A DNA stretch of 64,000 nt from an uncultured Acidobacteriota bacterium (GCA_903873705.1 CAIQPK010000072.1:62001-126000), one strand, 5' to 3'; counted from the first letter of the stretch, positions 53,608 to 62,149 are shown. Made by a program: numbers and translations. The notes: generated from the letters alone by a model not told the origin.

Positions 53608-54870
53608 ATGGTTGAGAGCGCGATAAAGACCGGTGTGGATGCTGAGGCGGCGGTGCCTATGCCGGCGGCGGGGGCGCTGTTTGGGCTGGAGCTGGCGGAG
53701 CTGACGGCGGTGATGGCGGGGCTGGGGCAGAAGGCTTATCGGGGGCGGCAGGTTTTTGATGCGCTGTATAAGCAGCGGGTGGCGAGTCTGGATGAGATGA
53801 CGACGTTGCCATCTTCTTTGAGAGAGGAATTGAAAGCCGCGGGGTGGAGTGTCGGACTGCCGGAGATGGTGCAGACGGCAGTGTCGGTGGATGGCACGGA
53901 GCGGTACCTGATGCGGATGGCGGATGGTGAGACTGTTGAGACGGTTTGGAGGCCGGATGGGGATGGCGGCGAGCGGGGGGATGGGAGTGAGGCGGCTTCG
54001 GAAGAGGCTGGGGAGGTGGTGGATGCTGTTGAGGCGGTGACGGCGAAGGTCGATAAGCGGAACTGGGGGGCTTTGGCGGAGAAGGGGTTTCGGCGGGCTA
54101 CGATGTGTATTTCGTCGCAGGTGGGGTGTGCGGTGAACTGCCAGTTTTGCCTGACGGCGAAGCTGGGGATTCGGCGGAACCTTACCGCTGGGGAGATTGC
54201 CGGGCAGGTGGCGGCGGTGCTGAATCGGCATGGCGTGAAGATGGGGAAGGACCGCATCAACCTGGTGTTTATGGGGATGGGCGAGCCGTTTCTGAACTAC
54301 GACTCGTTTATGCAGAGCGTGAAGGTGCTGGTGGATGGGGTGGGGGTGCCGGAGTCGCGGATGACGGTGTCGACCAGCGGGATACTGCCGGGGATTGAGC
54401 GGTATGCGAAGGAGGCGGTGCGTCCGAAGCTGGCGCTTTCGTTGAATGCTTCGAACGATGTGGTGCGGGAGCGCGTGATGCCGATTACGCGGAAGTGGAA
54501 TATTGCGAAACTGCTGGAGGCGGTGAAGGCGATTCCGCTGAAGACGCGGGAGTGGGTGACGTTTGAGTATGTGCTGCTGGGTGGCGTGAACGATCAGCCG
54601 GAACATGCGCGGGAGGTGCTGGCGCTGCTCAACGGACTGCGGGCGAAGGTGAATCTGATTGTGTGGAATCCGGGGCCCGGGATTGATTATCACCAGCCCG
54701 AGCCGGGGGATGTGGCGGTGTTTCAGAAGATGCTGATTGAGGGTGGGATCGCGACGTATATACGGCGGCCGCGGGGCAGGGATATTTATGCGGCTTGTGG
54801 GCAGTTGAAGCGGACTATTTCCGAAGAGCGCGGTTCTGAGAAGCTGGTGGTGATTGGGGCGGCGGTGTAG
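53608..54870 (+). CDS. rlmN: 23S rRNA (adenine-2503-C2)-methyltransferase / tRNA m2A37 methyltransferase
   Basis: A 420-residue radical SAM enzyme that methylates C2 of A2503 in 23S rRNA, which affects proofreading and drug susceptibility of the ribosome. The [4Fe-4S] ligands are C174-x3-C178-x2-C181 (CAVNCQFC). FMGMGEPFLNYD, the SGILPGI region and the C-terminal methyl-carrying Cys in AACGQL (C397) are all present. Between residues about 115 and 150, ahead of the SQVGC motif, there is an acidic insert (GDGGERGDGSEAASEEAGE) that makes it longer than typical members of 350-380 residues. It is probably a monocistronic unit; repeats lie on both sides. Confidence 0.95.
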   Translation: MVESAIKTGVDAEAAVPMPAAGALFGLELAELTAVMAGLGQKAYRGRQVFDALYKQRVASLDEMTTLPSSLREELKAAGWSVGLPEMVQTAVSVDGTERYLMRMADGETVETVWRPDGDGGERGDGSEAASEEAGEVVDAVEAVTAKVDKRNWGALAEKGFRRATMCISSQVGCAVNCQFCLTAKLGIRRNLTAGEIAGQVAAVLNRHGVKMGKDRINLVFMGMGEPFLNYDSFMQSVKVLVDGVGVPESRMTVSTSGILPGIERYAKEAVRPKLALSLNASNDVVRERVMPITRKWNIAKLLEAVKAIPLKTREWVTFEYVLLGGVNDQPEHAREVLALLNGLRAKVNLIVWNPGPGIDYHQPEPGDVAVFQKMLIEGGIATYIRRPRGRDIYAACGQLKRTISEERGSEKLVVIGAAV

Positions 54871-54880
54871 CTGGAGGAAT

Positions 54881-54996
54881 GGGACGGAGCGTTTCGCTTC
54901 GCGAATGCCCACATCTCAGAATCGAGATATGGGGCACCCGGCGCAACAGCTGCAAAAGCAGATTCCTCCGCTTCGCTGCGGAATGACAATCCTGAG
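54881..54996. repeat. Two adjacent repeats: TGCCCAC..GGGGCACCC and GCAGATTCC..GGAATGACAA
   Basis: 54881-54941 has GAGCGTTTCGCTTCGCGAATGCCCAC, a CATCTCAGAATCGAGAT palindrome and GGGGCACCCGG. 54950-54996 has CTGCAAAAGCAGATTCC and CTGCGGAATGACAATCC. They fill the gap between rlmN and the convergent yvcK gene. Confidence 0.8.
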
Positions 54997-55023
54997 GGAG
55001 GTGGGGCAGGGGGATCAGAAGGG

Positions 55024-56100
55024 TTACTGCGGGATTGATGCCAGGGCGAGGGTGGGGCGGCCTTCGAGGGCGAGGTGGAGGAGGGTTTCGGCTACGTGGT
55101 CGAATTCGTGGCGGAGGACCGAGCCCGCGTGGACGAAGTTGCCGGTGATGGGTTCTACGCCCAGGGCGCGGATGCGGTCGAGGTCGGGTTCGATGGGGCT
55201 CTGGCCTTCGCGGGCGTAGCGTTCGACGGTGGGTGGGTCGATGGGGGCGGTGTTGATGAGGGCGTAGTCGAATATGCGCTCGCCGGTGTGATTGAAGATC
55301 TTTTCGATGTGCTGGGATGCGGTGAGGCCGAGGCTTTCATTGGCCTGGGTCATGAGGTTGCCGACGAAGACGCGGGTGGCGCTGGAGGTGGCGATGGCTT
55401 CGGATACGCCGTGGACCAGGACGTTGGTGATCAGCGAAGTGTAGAGGGAGCCGGGGCCGAGGGTGATGAGGTCGGCTGCGGCGATGGCTTCGAGGGTTTC
55501 GGGAAGGGGAGGGGCGTTGGCGGGTTCCAGCATAAGCTCGACGATGTTGCGTTTGGAGGCCGTGATGTTGGTTTCGCCGTGGACGAGGGAGCCGTCGTCC
55601 ATTTGCGCGATGAGGGTGGCGTTGGCGGTGGTGGAGGGGTAGATGCGGCCACGGGTGGCGAGGATCTGGGAGGACATCTGGACGGCCTGGGCGAAGTCTC
55701 CGGTGATGCCGGAGAGGGCGGCGACGAAGAGGTTGCCGAAGCTGTGGCCCTGGAGGTCGCCGTGGGCGAAGCGGTACTGGAAGAGCTGGGAGAGGAGGTG
55801 CTCGTCTTCTGAAAGGGCGACCATGCAGTTGCGGACGTCGCCGGGGGGGAGGATGTTGAGGTCTTCGCGGAGGCGGCCGGAGGAGCCGCCGTCGTCGGTT
55901 ACGGTGACGATGGCGGAGAGCTCGGAGATGAGGCAGGGGTGGTCGACGACGTGGCGTTGGTGGTGCTGGGCGCGGCGGTCGGGGTGGTTGGGGCCGCCGG
56001 GTGCGGCGACGTGGCGCTTGAGGCCGCGCAGCAGCGTGGAGAGTCCGGTGCCGCCGCCGATGGCGACGACCCGCAGTTGCTTTGCAGGAGTTGAAGTCAT
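55024..56100 (-). CDS. yvcK: YvcK/CofD-family protein (gluconeogenesis factor type)
   Basis: A 358-residue Rossmann-like protein. The N-terminal nucleotide motif AIGGGTGLSTLLRGLK, TVTDDGGSSGRLRED, ILPPGDVRNCMVALS, GHSFGNLFVAALSGITGDF and LGPGSLYTSLITNVLV are the YvcK signatures. YvcK proteins bind UDP-sugars and are needed in Bacillus and Mycobacterium for growth on gluconeogenic sources and for peptidoglycan homeostasis. Between the first two motifs there is an extra His/Pro-rich stretch (about residues 31-58, PGGPNHPDRRAQHHQRH) not expected in the family. It is probably cytoplasmic. It is convergent with rlmN. Confidence 0.92.
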   Translation of the reverse strand: MTSTPAKQLRVVAIGGGTGLSTLLRGLKRHVAAPGGPNHPDRRAQHHQRHVVDHPCLISELSAIVTVTDDGGSSGRLREDLNILPPGDVRNCMVALSEDEHLLSQLFQYRFAHGDLQGHSFGNLFVAALSGITGDFAQAVQMSSQILATRGRIYPSTTANATLIAQMDDGSLVHGETNITASKRNIVELMLEPANAPPLPETLEAIAAADLITLGPGSLYTSLITNVLVHGVSEAIATSSATRVFVGNLMTQANESLGLTASQHIEKIFNHTGERIFDYALINTAPIDPPTVERYAREGQSPIEPDLDRIRALGVEPITGNFVHAGSVLRHEFDHVAETLLHLALEGRPTLALASIPQ

Positions 56101-56375
56101 GCGTCTGGTTTCAGTTTAGAGGCAGAGGGGGTGGGAAAGGGTGTCCGAAGGTGGGATGGAGGGGTGCGTCGTTTGTGCAAGAGCGCGAAAGAAGCCGGAG
56201 GTGTGCCTCTGCGGGCAGAATGCGGGGGTTCTTCGCGGTACTCCGAATGACGAGGACAAACAAGCAACGGCAAGAACAGACAACAGCAAGAACGGGAGAG
56301 AGCAAAAGCGGTGAAGCGGATCGGTTCGCTGCGCTCAGGATGGGAATCCCAAGGAAATGGTGTCCGTGCCGAAGG
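56101..56375. other. Repeat-containing intergenic region
   Basis: 275 bp between the TPR and yvcK genes. It holds A-rich CAAGAACAGACAACAGCAAG units and a degenerate GGATCGGTTCGCTGCGCTC..GGATGGGAATCCC motif near 56313-56352. No ORF. Confidence 0.5.
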
Positions 56376-56963
56376 TCAGGCTTCGGGGTAGAGGAGTTCG
56401 GTGAAACGGGGGTCGTCGGCTACGCCGTCGAAGTCGGAGTCGGAGCGGGCCTGGATGCGGTTCTGGGCGTTGAGGCGGATGGCATCGGTGAGGTGGTCGA
56501 TGCACTTCTGGGTTTCGCCGGTCATGCTGGAGAGCAGGGCCAGGCCGTAGAAGGCGTAATCGGCGGCGTCATTCTTCAACAGGATTTCCTGGAAGTGCTC
56601 GCGGGCGTCTTCGTAGTGGCCGTGGTTGAGCAGCGAGATGGCGTAGTCGTAGCGCTCTTCGTGGGATTCGAAGGTGGTGGCGCCTTTGTGGATCTGGGCG
56701 ACGCAGGCGGCGATGTACATACGGACGCGGTCGGCGAGGTCGTGCGGCGCGGTGGCGAGCATCTCGTTGAACATGATGTGGGCCTTATCGTACTTTCCGG
56801 CCTGCATGAGCTTGAGCGCGGATTCGTAGAGGGCAAGGGTCTTCTTGCGGTTCTCGTCGGGCGGAACCGGAACCACACCCGCGAGGACGCGCGGCTTTTT
56901 AGAAGAGGGCAGGGCAGCTTCGGGCTGCGAAGGAGATTTCGAATTCGCGAGTTTCGTAGCCAT
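56376..56963 (-). CDS. TPR-containing cytoplasmic protein
   Basis: A 195-residue protein. After a polar N terminus (about 35 residues), it has roughly three TPR-like units (LYESALKLMQAGKYDKAHIMF, YDYAISLLNHGHYEDAREHF, AFYGLALLSSMTGETQKCIDHL). It ends in a tail with DSDFDGVADDPRF. The end resembles TPR proteins of Acidobacteria that accompany envelope or LPS genes. No signal peptide or TM. It is on the same strand as the DUF4254 gene 96 bp further right. Confidence 0.78.
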   Translation of the reverse strand: MATKLANSKSPSQPEAALPSSKKPRVLAGVVPVPPDENRKKTLALYESALKLMQAGKYDKAHIMFNEMLATAPHDLADRVRMYIAACVAQIHKGATTFESHEERYDYAISLLNHGHYEDAREHFQEILLKNDAADYAFYGLALLSSMTGETQKCIDHLTDAIRLNAQNRIQARSDSDFDGVADDPRFTELLYPEA

Positions 56964-57059
56964 GGATTCCTATACTCGGCCCGTTGGGCGGCGTGGTTCA
57001 GACAACTTAAACGACAGTGATGCGTTGCTTCGGTTTTATACGGGAGTGAAAGGCGCAGG

Positions 57060-57674
57060 TCAACTCTCGTTGGTTGTAGGGGTTGCTGGAGAGGCTGTTC
57101 GGTAGAGAACGGGATTGAGTTCGGGGTCGTTGTACATCTTCATCTGGCGGTAAAGCTTGAAGCGACGCGTGCCCTTGAGGACCTCGGCCCAGAGGGCGTG
57201 GAGGCAGTGGGCGAGGTCGGCGCTTTGTCGGTCGAGGATGAGGAGGCGGTCGCGGTTGCGTTGGTGGTGGGCTTCGGAGGCGCCGGCGCGACGGACTTCT
57301 TCGGCGGTGTGGAAGCGCTTGAGGGCGAGGATGGAGAGGCGGTCGATCATCATGCCGGGGGTTTCGGAGTGGAGCGGAGTGGACTCGGTGGGGGTTGGAG
57401 CCTGGTCGAGGAGAATGAGGTCGATTTTTTCGGCGAGGTCGTTGCGGCGCTGGTTGAGGGTGTCGATGGCGCGCTTGTGGCGAGCGATGGAGTCGCCGGT
57501 GGCGAGGGTATCGCGGGCGGCGTCTTCGTGGTGCCAGAGGTCGAAGTTGGCGCGGTGCTGGGCGAGGATGAGGTCGTGCCATGCGTTGGCGGGCGCTGGC
57601 TCCGTGGCTGAGGGGTCGTGCCAGCGGAGGGTGGCGTCGTCCTGGAGTTGAACGATGTGACTTGCCTGGATCAT
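57060..57674 (-). CDS. DUF4254 domain protein
   Basis: A 204-residue protein starting at ATG 57674. The longer open frame upstream is antisense to the glycosyltransferase and is not used. The sequence ANAWHDLILAQHRANFDLWHHED, DSIARHKRAIDTLNQRRND and GMMIDRLSILALKRFH matches DUF4254, an all-helical family of unknown function usually found next to LPS glycosyltransferases. Conserved His and Asp residues in WHDLILAQHRANF and GMMIDRLSIL could be active-site residues. It is divergent from the glycosyltransferase family 9 gene with only 45 bp between start codons, so they likely share a control region. Confidence 0.85.
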   Translation of the reverse strand: MIQASHIVQLQDDATLRWHDPSATEPAPANAWHDLILAQHRANFDLWHHEDAARDTLATGDSIARHKRAIDTLNQRRNDLAEKIDLILLDQAPTPTESTPLHSETPGMMIDRLSILALKRFHTAEEVRRAGASEAHHQRNRDRLLILDRQSADLAHCLHALWAEVLKGTRRFKLYRQMKMYNDPELNPVLYRTASPATPTTNES

Positions 57675-57719
57675 GCGAGTGGTTCCAGTGTAAGGCACGT
57701 GGCATGCGAGACTGGCTGC

Positions 57720-58829
57720 ATGGGCAAGGCGAAGCGCGTCTTGATTTACCGGATTGGCAGCCTGGGGGATACGCTGGTGGCGATACCGTCGCTGCATTTG
57801 GTGGCGCGGGCGTTTCCGGATGCGGAGCGGCGGTTGCTGACGAACTTTCCGGTGAGTGCGAAGGCGGCGCCGGCGGCGGGGATTATTGGGGCGTCGGGGC
57901 TCGTGTCGGGGTACTTCCGATACGCGGTGGGGACGCGGAGTGTGGTGGAACTGGCGAGGCTGTGGTGGACGCTGCAGCGGTGGAAGCCGGATGTGCTGGT
58001 GTACCTGGGGCCGGCGCGCGGGGTGAAGGCGGCGGAACGGGATGCGAGGTTCTTTCGGCTGTGCGGCATTCGTGAGCAGATTGGCGTGCCGGTGACGGCG
58101 GGCATGCAGGGTAATTTCTTCGGGGCGGCGAGTGGGGCGGGGTTGGAGGATTGGGAGCCGGAGGCGGCGCGGCTGGCGCGGAACATTGTGGAGTTGGGCG
58201 ATGCGCGGCTGGAGGAGGCCTCCAGCTGGGACCTGAAACTGACCGCTGCGGAGCGCGAGGCGGCGGCGAAGGCTGTCGGGGCGGAGGCGATGGGTATGCC
58301 GCGGATTGCGGTGAGCATCGGGACCAAGGTTCAGACGAACGACTGGGGCGCGGGGAATTGGACGGCGCTGCTGGGGCGGCTGGCGGAGGCGCGGCCGGGG
58401 TATGCGCTGTTGCTGGCTGGCGCGGCGGGCGAGAGCGAGGCGAGTGAGGCTATTACGGTGGGTTGGCGGACGGGGGGCGGTGGTCCGGTGGTGAACCTGT
58501 GCGGGAAGCTGTCGCCACGGGAGAGTGCTGCGGCGTTCGCGGGGGCGAAGGTGTATGCGGGGCACGATAGCGGGCCGATGCACCTGGCGGCAGCGATGCA
58601 GGTGCCGTGTGTGGCGATCTTTTCAGCGCGGAATGTGCCGCGGGTCTGGTTTCCGTATGGCGCTGAGCATTGGGTGTTGTATCGGCGGGTGGATTGCATG
58701 GGGTGTGGGCTGGAGACGTGTGTGGTGGAGAAGAAGAAGTGCATCCTGGGGATTTTGGTGGAGGAAGTTTTTGAGGAGGTGGTGGGGGTGCTGGGAGGCA
58801 GTGGGCAGTGGGTAGAGGGTAAAGGGTAG
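57720..58829 (+). CDS. Glycosyltransferase family 9 protein (LPS heptosyltransferase type)
   Basis: A 369-residue protein starting at ATG 57720 (the frame extends upstream, but this start gives the proper N terminus KRVLIYRIGSLGDTLVAIP). GT9 enzymes add heptose from ADP-heptose to the LPS inner core. The N-terminal GSLGD motif, the mid DWGAGNWTALL segment and the late VYAGHDSGPMHLAAAM(Q)VP motif are characteristic. A Cys-rich patch near the C terminus (DCMGCGLETCVVEKKKCI) is common in a GT9 subgroup. The last dozen residues (GSGQWVEGKG) come from a GTGGGTAGAGGGTAAAGGG repeat. HldE, which makes the sugar donor precursor, is the next gene. Confidence 0.9.
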   Translation: MGKAKRVLIYRIGSLGDTLVAIPSLHLVARAFPDAERRLLTNFPVSAKAAPAAGIIGASGLVSGYFRYAVGTRSVVELARLWWTLQRWKPDVLVYLGPARGVKAAERDARFFRLCGIREQIGVPVTAGMQGNFFGAASGAGLEDWEPEAARLARNIVELGDARLEEASSWDLKLTAAEREAAAKAVGAEAMGMPRIAVSIGTKVQTNDWGAGNWTALLGRLAEARPGYALLLAGAAGESEASEAITVGWRTGGGGPVVNLCGKLSPRESAAAFAGAKVYAGHDSGPMHLAAAMQVPCVAIFSARNVPRVWFPYGAEHWVLYRRVDCMGCGLETCVVEKKKCILGILVEEVFEEVVGVLGGSGQWVEGKG

Positions 58830-58977
58830 AGGGTAGTGAATAAAGCAACGGCAACAGCAACAGCAGATTCCGTTCGGGAATCACAGCAAGAAGAGCAAGG
58901 GCAAGAGCAGGTGCAGGTTTCTCCACTTCGGTCGAGATGAGAATGTATGGGAGCATGATGGGAGTGAGGGTTCGAGT
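58830..58977. repeat. Intergenic repeats between the GT9 gene and hldE
   Basis: It holds GTAGTGAATAAAGC, CAACGGCAACAGCAACAGC, AGCAGATTCCGTTCGGGAATCA (58862-58887) and GTTTCTCCACTTCGGTCGAGATGAG (58916-58942), four motifs seen elsewhere in the window, packed head to tail. No ORF. Confidence 0.7.
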
Positions 58978-60441
58978 ATGTTGCCGGAGATTCATAAGGT
59001 GCTGGGGCTGCTGGAGGGTGGGTTTGCGGAGCTGCGGGTGCTGGTGGTGGGAGACCTGATGCTGGACCGCTACATTCTTGGCGAGGTGGATCGGATTTCG
59101 CCGGAGGCGCCGGTGCCGGTGCTGCGGCATGTGACGCGCTATGAACGTCCGGGTGGGGCGGCTAATGTGGCGATGAACCTGGCTGGGTTAGGATGCAAGA
59201 CGCTGCTGGCGGGGTTCTGGGGAAATGATGCGGAGCAGCGGGAGCTGGCGAAGTTCCTGGAGCTGGCGGGGGTGGATACGCAGGGAGTGGTGGCGACGGC
59301 GCTGCCGACGATTTCGAAGACGCGGATTGTGGGGCGGCAGCAGCAGTTGCTGCGGTTGGATATTGAGAGCCGGGAGAAGCCGAGCGCAGCGGACGCGGCG
59401 AAGTTGCAGAGCGAGATGCTGAGGCTGGTGGCTCGGGTTCATGCCGTGGTGATTTCGGATTATGCGAAGGGGGCGGTGTCGCAGGGGCTGTGCGATGTGG
59501 TGATCCAGGCGGCGCGGTATGCGGGTGTGCCGGTGCTGGTGGATCCGAAGACGGCGGACTTCAGCAAGTACTCGGGTGCGACAACGGTTTGCCCGAATTT
59601 GAGTGAGCTGGCGGTGGCGACGGGGGTGGCGGCGCATGAGACGGAGGAGTTGCTGAAGGCGGGCGAGGCGTTGCGGAAGGAACATGATTTTGAGTTCCTG
59701 ACGGTGACGATGAGTGAGAAGGGGATTCGGGTGTTGAGCGAGGCGGGGGTGTATCACTCGCCTACTCGGGCGCGGGAGGTTTTTGATGTGTCGGGCGCGG
59801 GAGATACGGTGATTGCGACGCTGGCGGCGGGGCTGGCTGGGGGCCTCGAGACTAAGACGGCGATGGAGCTGGCGAATATGGCGGCGGGGATTGTGGTGGG
59901 CAAGGTGGGGACAGTGCCGATTGCGGCGCATGAGCTGGTGGCGGCGCTGACGCCGGCGAGTGGGATTGCGGCGGGAGAGAAGATTCTGGATCGAGAGAGG
60001 CTGAAGGCGCGGGTGGCGGAGTGGCGGGCTGCGGGGCAGACGATCGTGTTTACCAATGGGTGCTTTGACCTGCTGCATGTGGGGCATGTGACGCTGCTGG
60101 AGGATTGCCATAAGTTTGGGTCGAAGCTGGTGCTGGGGTTGAATACGGATGCTTCGGTGTGCCGGCTGAAGGGGCCGACGCGACCGATTGTGGGCGAGAA
60201 TGAGCGGTCGCGGGTGATGGCAGCGCTGGCGGCGGTGGATGCGGTGGTGCTGTTCGATGAGGAGACGCCAATGGAACTGATCAGGGAGATCAGGCCGGAT
60301 GTGCTGGTGAAGGGTGGGGACTATTCTGTCGAGACCGTGGTGGGACATGAGGTGGTGATCGCGGCGGGGGGACGAGTGGAGATTGTGCCTACGGTGGAGG
60401 GATTTTCTACTACGAATATCGTGAAGAAGCTGCAGGGGTGA
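58978..60441 (+). CDS. hldE: Bifunctional heptose-7-phosphate kinase / heptose-1-phosphate adenylyltransferase
   Basis: A 487-residue two-domain enzyme of ADP-L-glycero-D-manno-heptose synthesis. Residues about 1-325 are a PfkB-type sugar kinase (VLVVGDLMLDRYILGEVDRISPEAPVPVL; RPGGAANVAMNLAGLG; catalytic DVSGAGDTV at about 268-276). Residues about 350-487 are a nucleotidyltransferase (TNGCFDLLHVGHVTLLE; GPTRPIVGENER). Both active sites look complete. The order and length match E. coli HldE. It follows the glycosyltransferase in the same direction and supplies its donor, so this stretch is an LPS inner-core unit. A ~250-bp repeat element lies directly downstream. Confidence 0.97.
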   Translation: MLPEIHKVLGLLEGGFAELRVLVVGDLMLDRYILGEVDRISPEAPVPVLRHVTRYERPGGAANVAMNLAGLGCKTLLAGFWGNDAEQRELAKFLELAGVDTQGVVATALPTISKTRIVGRQQQLLRLDIESREKPSAADAAKLQSEMLRLVARVHAVVISDYAKGAVSQGLCDVVIQAARYAGVPVLVDPKTADFSKYSGATTVCPNLSELAVATGVAAHETEELLKAGEALRKEHDFEFLTVTMSEKGIRVLSEAGVYHSPTRAREVFDVSGAGDTVIATLAAGLAGGLETKTAMELANMAAGIVVGKVGTVPIAAHELVAALTPASGIAAGEKILDRERLKARVAEWRAAGQTIVFTNGCFDLLHVGHVTLLEDCHKFGSKLVLGLNTDASVCRLKGPTRPIVGENERSRVMAALAAVDAVVLFDEETPMELIREIRPDVLVKGGDYSVETVVGHEVVIAAGGRVEIVPTVEGFSTTNIVKKLQG

Positions 60442-60445
60442 TGCG

Positions 60446-60695
60446 AGTGAATAGTGAAAAGTGAATAGTGAATAAGGCGACGTTGTGAAGGGGTTGGGGT
60501 CTGCGGGGTTTTCAAGAGCTCGGGGCTTAGAGCGTTTGAGCTCAGGACGGCTGGAAGCATGAGGGAGCGGGCGTCTGTTGAGGGATGAGGGTTGCAAGGG
60601 ACGAGGTGCGAGGAAGGCAACTGCGGAGAAAGCTGTCGCTGCTAACTAAGATCCGGGTTTAGCGTTATTCACTATTCACTTTTTCACTATTCACT
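60446..60695. repeat. ~250-bp element with ~30-bp inverted AGTGAATAGTGAAAAGTGAATAG ends
   Basis: The left end (60446-60475) and right end (60665-60695) are inverted copies that differ by a single extra T. The interior shows no ORF and no other match in the window. Nonautonomous, MITE-like structure. Confidence 0.75.
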
Positions 60696-60712
60696 CCACC
60701 GAGGTAGCGACG

Positions 60713-61945
60713 ATGAGCGAGCGGCCTACGATGCTTTGCATCAGCACTTATGAGAAGGGTCAGGCGTTTTTGCGGGAGGCGGCGCGGCTGGGTTGCGATG
60801 TGGTGCTGCTGACGGCGGAGAAGCTGCGGGATGCGGATTGGCCTTGGGATGCGCTGGTGGAGTTGCAGACGATCCCGGTGACCGAGGCGTTGGAGTGGCA
60901 GCAGCCGGAGCAGATCCGGGTGATTGCGGATGGGATTGCGCGGCGGCGGAAGATTGCGCGGGTGGTGGCGCTGGATGAGTTTGACCTGGAGGCGGCGGCG
61001 CTGGTGCGGGAGCATCTGCGGCTGGTGGGTGGGGCTCGGGATGGGATGGGGCAGACGGCGACGCGGCTGTTTCGCGACAAGCTGGCGATGCGGACGGGGG
61101 CGAAGGCCGGCGGGGTAGCGGTGCCGGAGTTTACCGGGGTGTTCAACGACGCGGATGTGGCGGCGTTTGTGGGGAGCGTGGAGGGGCCGTGGCTGCTGAA
61201 GCCGCGGTGGAGCGCGTCGGCGATTGGGATCAAGAAGATTGAGCGGGCAGAGGATGTTTGGGGGGCGCTGGACTCGGTTGGTGAGAACCGGACGCTGCAT
61301 CTGCTGGAGCGGTTTGTGCCGGGGGAGATTTTCCACGTGGAGGGCGTGACGTGGGGTGGCGAGGTGGTGTTTGCGGCTCCGCATCAATATGGGCAGCCGC
61401 CGATGCAGACGATGCATGAGGGCGGGATTTTTACTACGCGGGCGCTGGACGGGCGCTCGGAGGACGCGGCAGGGTTGCGGGCTATCCACAAGGATCTGTT
61501 GAAGGCGCTGGGGATGCGGGCGGGGGTGACGCACTCGGAGTTTATCAAGGCTAAGGCGGATGGCCGGTTTTACTTTTTGGAGACGGCGGCGCGGGTGGGG
61601 GGAGCGTTTATTGCGGATGTGGTGGAGTTTGCTACGGGGCTGAATCCGTGGGTGGAGTGGGCCCGGATTGAGGTGGCGGCGATGCGCGGGGAGGTCTATG
61701 CGCTGCCGGAACTGCGGGAGGATTATGCGGGGAGCGTGATCAGCCTGGCTCGGCAGGAGCGGCCCGATATGAGCGCTTATGACGACCCGGAGGTGGTTTA
61801 CCGGCTGGATAAGCACCATCATGCGGGGTTGATTGTGCGGTCGGGCGAGGCGGAGCGGGTGAGGGAGCTGGTGGAGCAGTATGGGCGGCGGTTTGTGGGG
61901 GATTTTTATGCGCGGATGGACGCGCCGGATAAGCCTACGTCGTAG
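60713..61945 (+). CDS. ATP-grasp domain ligase of unknown substrate
   Basis: A 410-residue protein starting at ATG 60713, 18 bp after the right end of the repeat element. It has the pre-ATP-grasp Rossmann part (TMLCISTYEKGQAFLREAARLG; VVALDEFDLEAAALVREHLRL) and the ATP-grasp core (FRDKLAMRTGAKAGGVAVPEF; WLLKPRWSASAIGIKKI; FVPGEIFHVEGVTW; FYFLETAARVGGAFIADVVEF). This layout suggests an ATP-dependent carboxylate-amine ligase. The substrate cannot be deduced from the sequence. No gene in direct contact hints at a pathway; the LPS heptose genes upstream are separated by the repeat. Confidence 0.85.
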   Translation: MSERPTMLCISTYEKGQAFLREAARLGCDVVLLTAEKLRDADWPWDALVELQTIPVTEALEWQQPEQIRVIADGIARRRKIARVVALDEFDLEAAALVREHLRLVGGARDGMGQTATRLFRDKLAMRTGAKAGGVAVPEFTGVFNDADVAAFVGSVEGPWLLKPRWSASAIGIKKIERAEDVWGALDSVGENRTLHLLERFVPGEIFHVEGVTWGGEVVFAAPHQYGQPPMQTMHEGGIFTTRALDGRSEDAAGLRAIHKDLLKALGMRAGVTHSEFIKAKADGRFYFLETAARVGGAFIADVVEFATGLNPWVEWARIEVAAMRGEVYALPELREDYAGSVISLARQERPDMSAYDDPEVVYRLDKHHHAGLIVRSGEAERVRELVEQYGRRFVGDFYARMDAPDKPTS

Positions 61946-61978
61946 GGACAAGTTTGTGGCCAGGCTGGGGGAGAGCCA

Positions 61979-62044
61979 ACCCCAGGGGCTAAAGCCCTGT
62001 TTGTTGCAGTGCTATGAGACCCAAGGCTGAAGCCTTGGGGTACC
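61979..62044. repeat. CCCCAGGGGCTAAAGCCC palindromic repeat, copy 4
   Basis: Fourth copy of the family at 48547, with CTGAAG changed to CTAAAG in the left half. It is followed at 62150-62191 by another CCCAC..hairpin..GGGGCACCC repeat. Confidence 0.85.
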
Positions 62045-62149
62045 CAGAGGCAACAGCCAAGGCCAGGAGAACGCAAAGGGGGGGCAGGGCAAACCATGGT
62101 GCGGGTTCCTGACAACGCAAAGTGGGTGGCGGGGCCACGGGGTTCTGGG

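Noticed and set aside
52939-54912. Minus-strand open frame of 657 codons
   Set aside because: Antisense to the TPR gene and rlmN, whose radical SAM motif is intact; Pro/Arg/His-rich shadow.
59188-60597. Minus-strand open frame of 469 codons
   Set aside because: Antisense to hldE; no motifs.
60665-61951. Minus-strand open frame of 428 codons
   Set aside because: Antisense to the ATP-grasp gene and begins inside a repeat.
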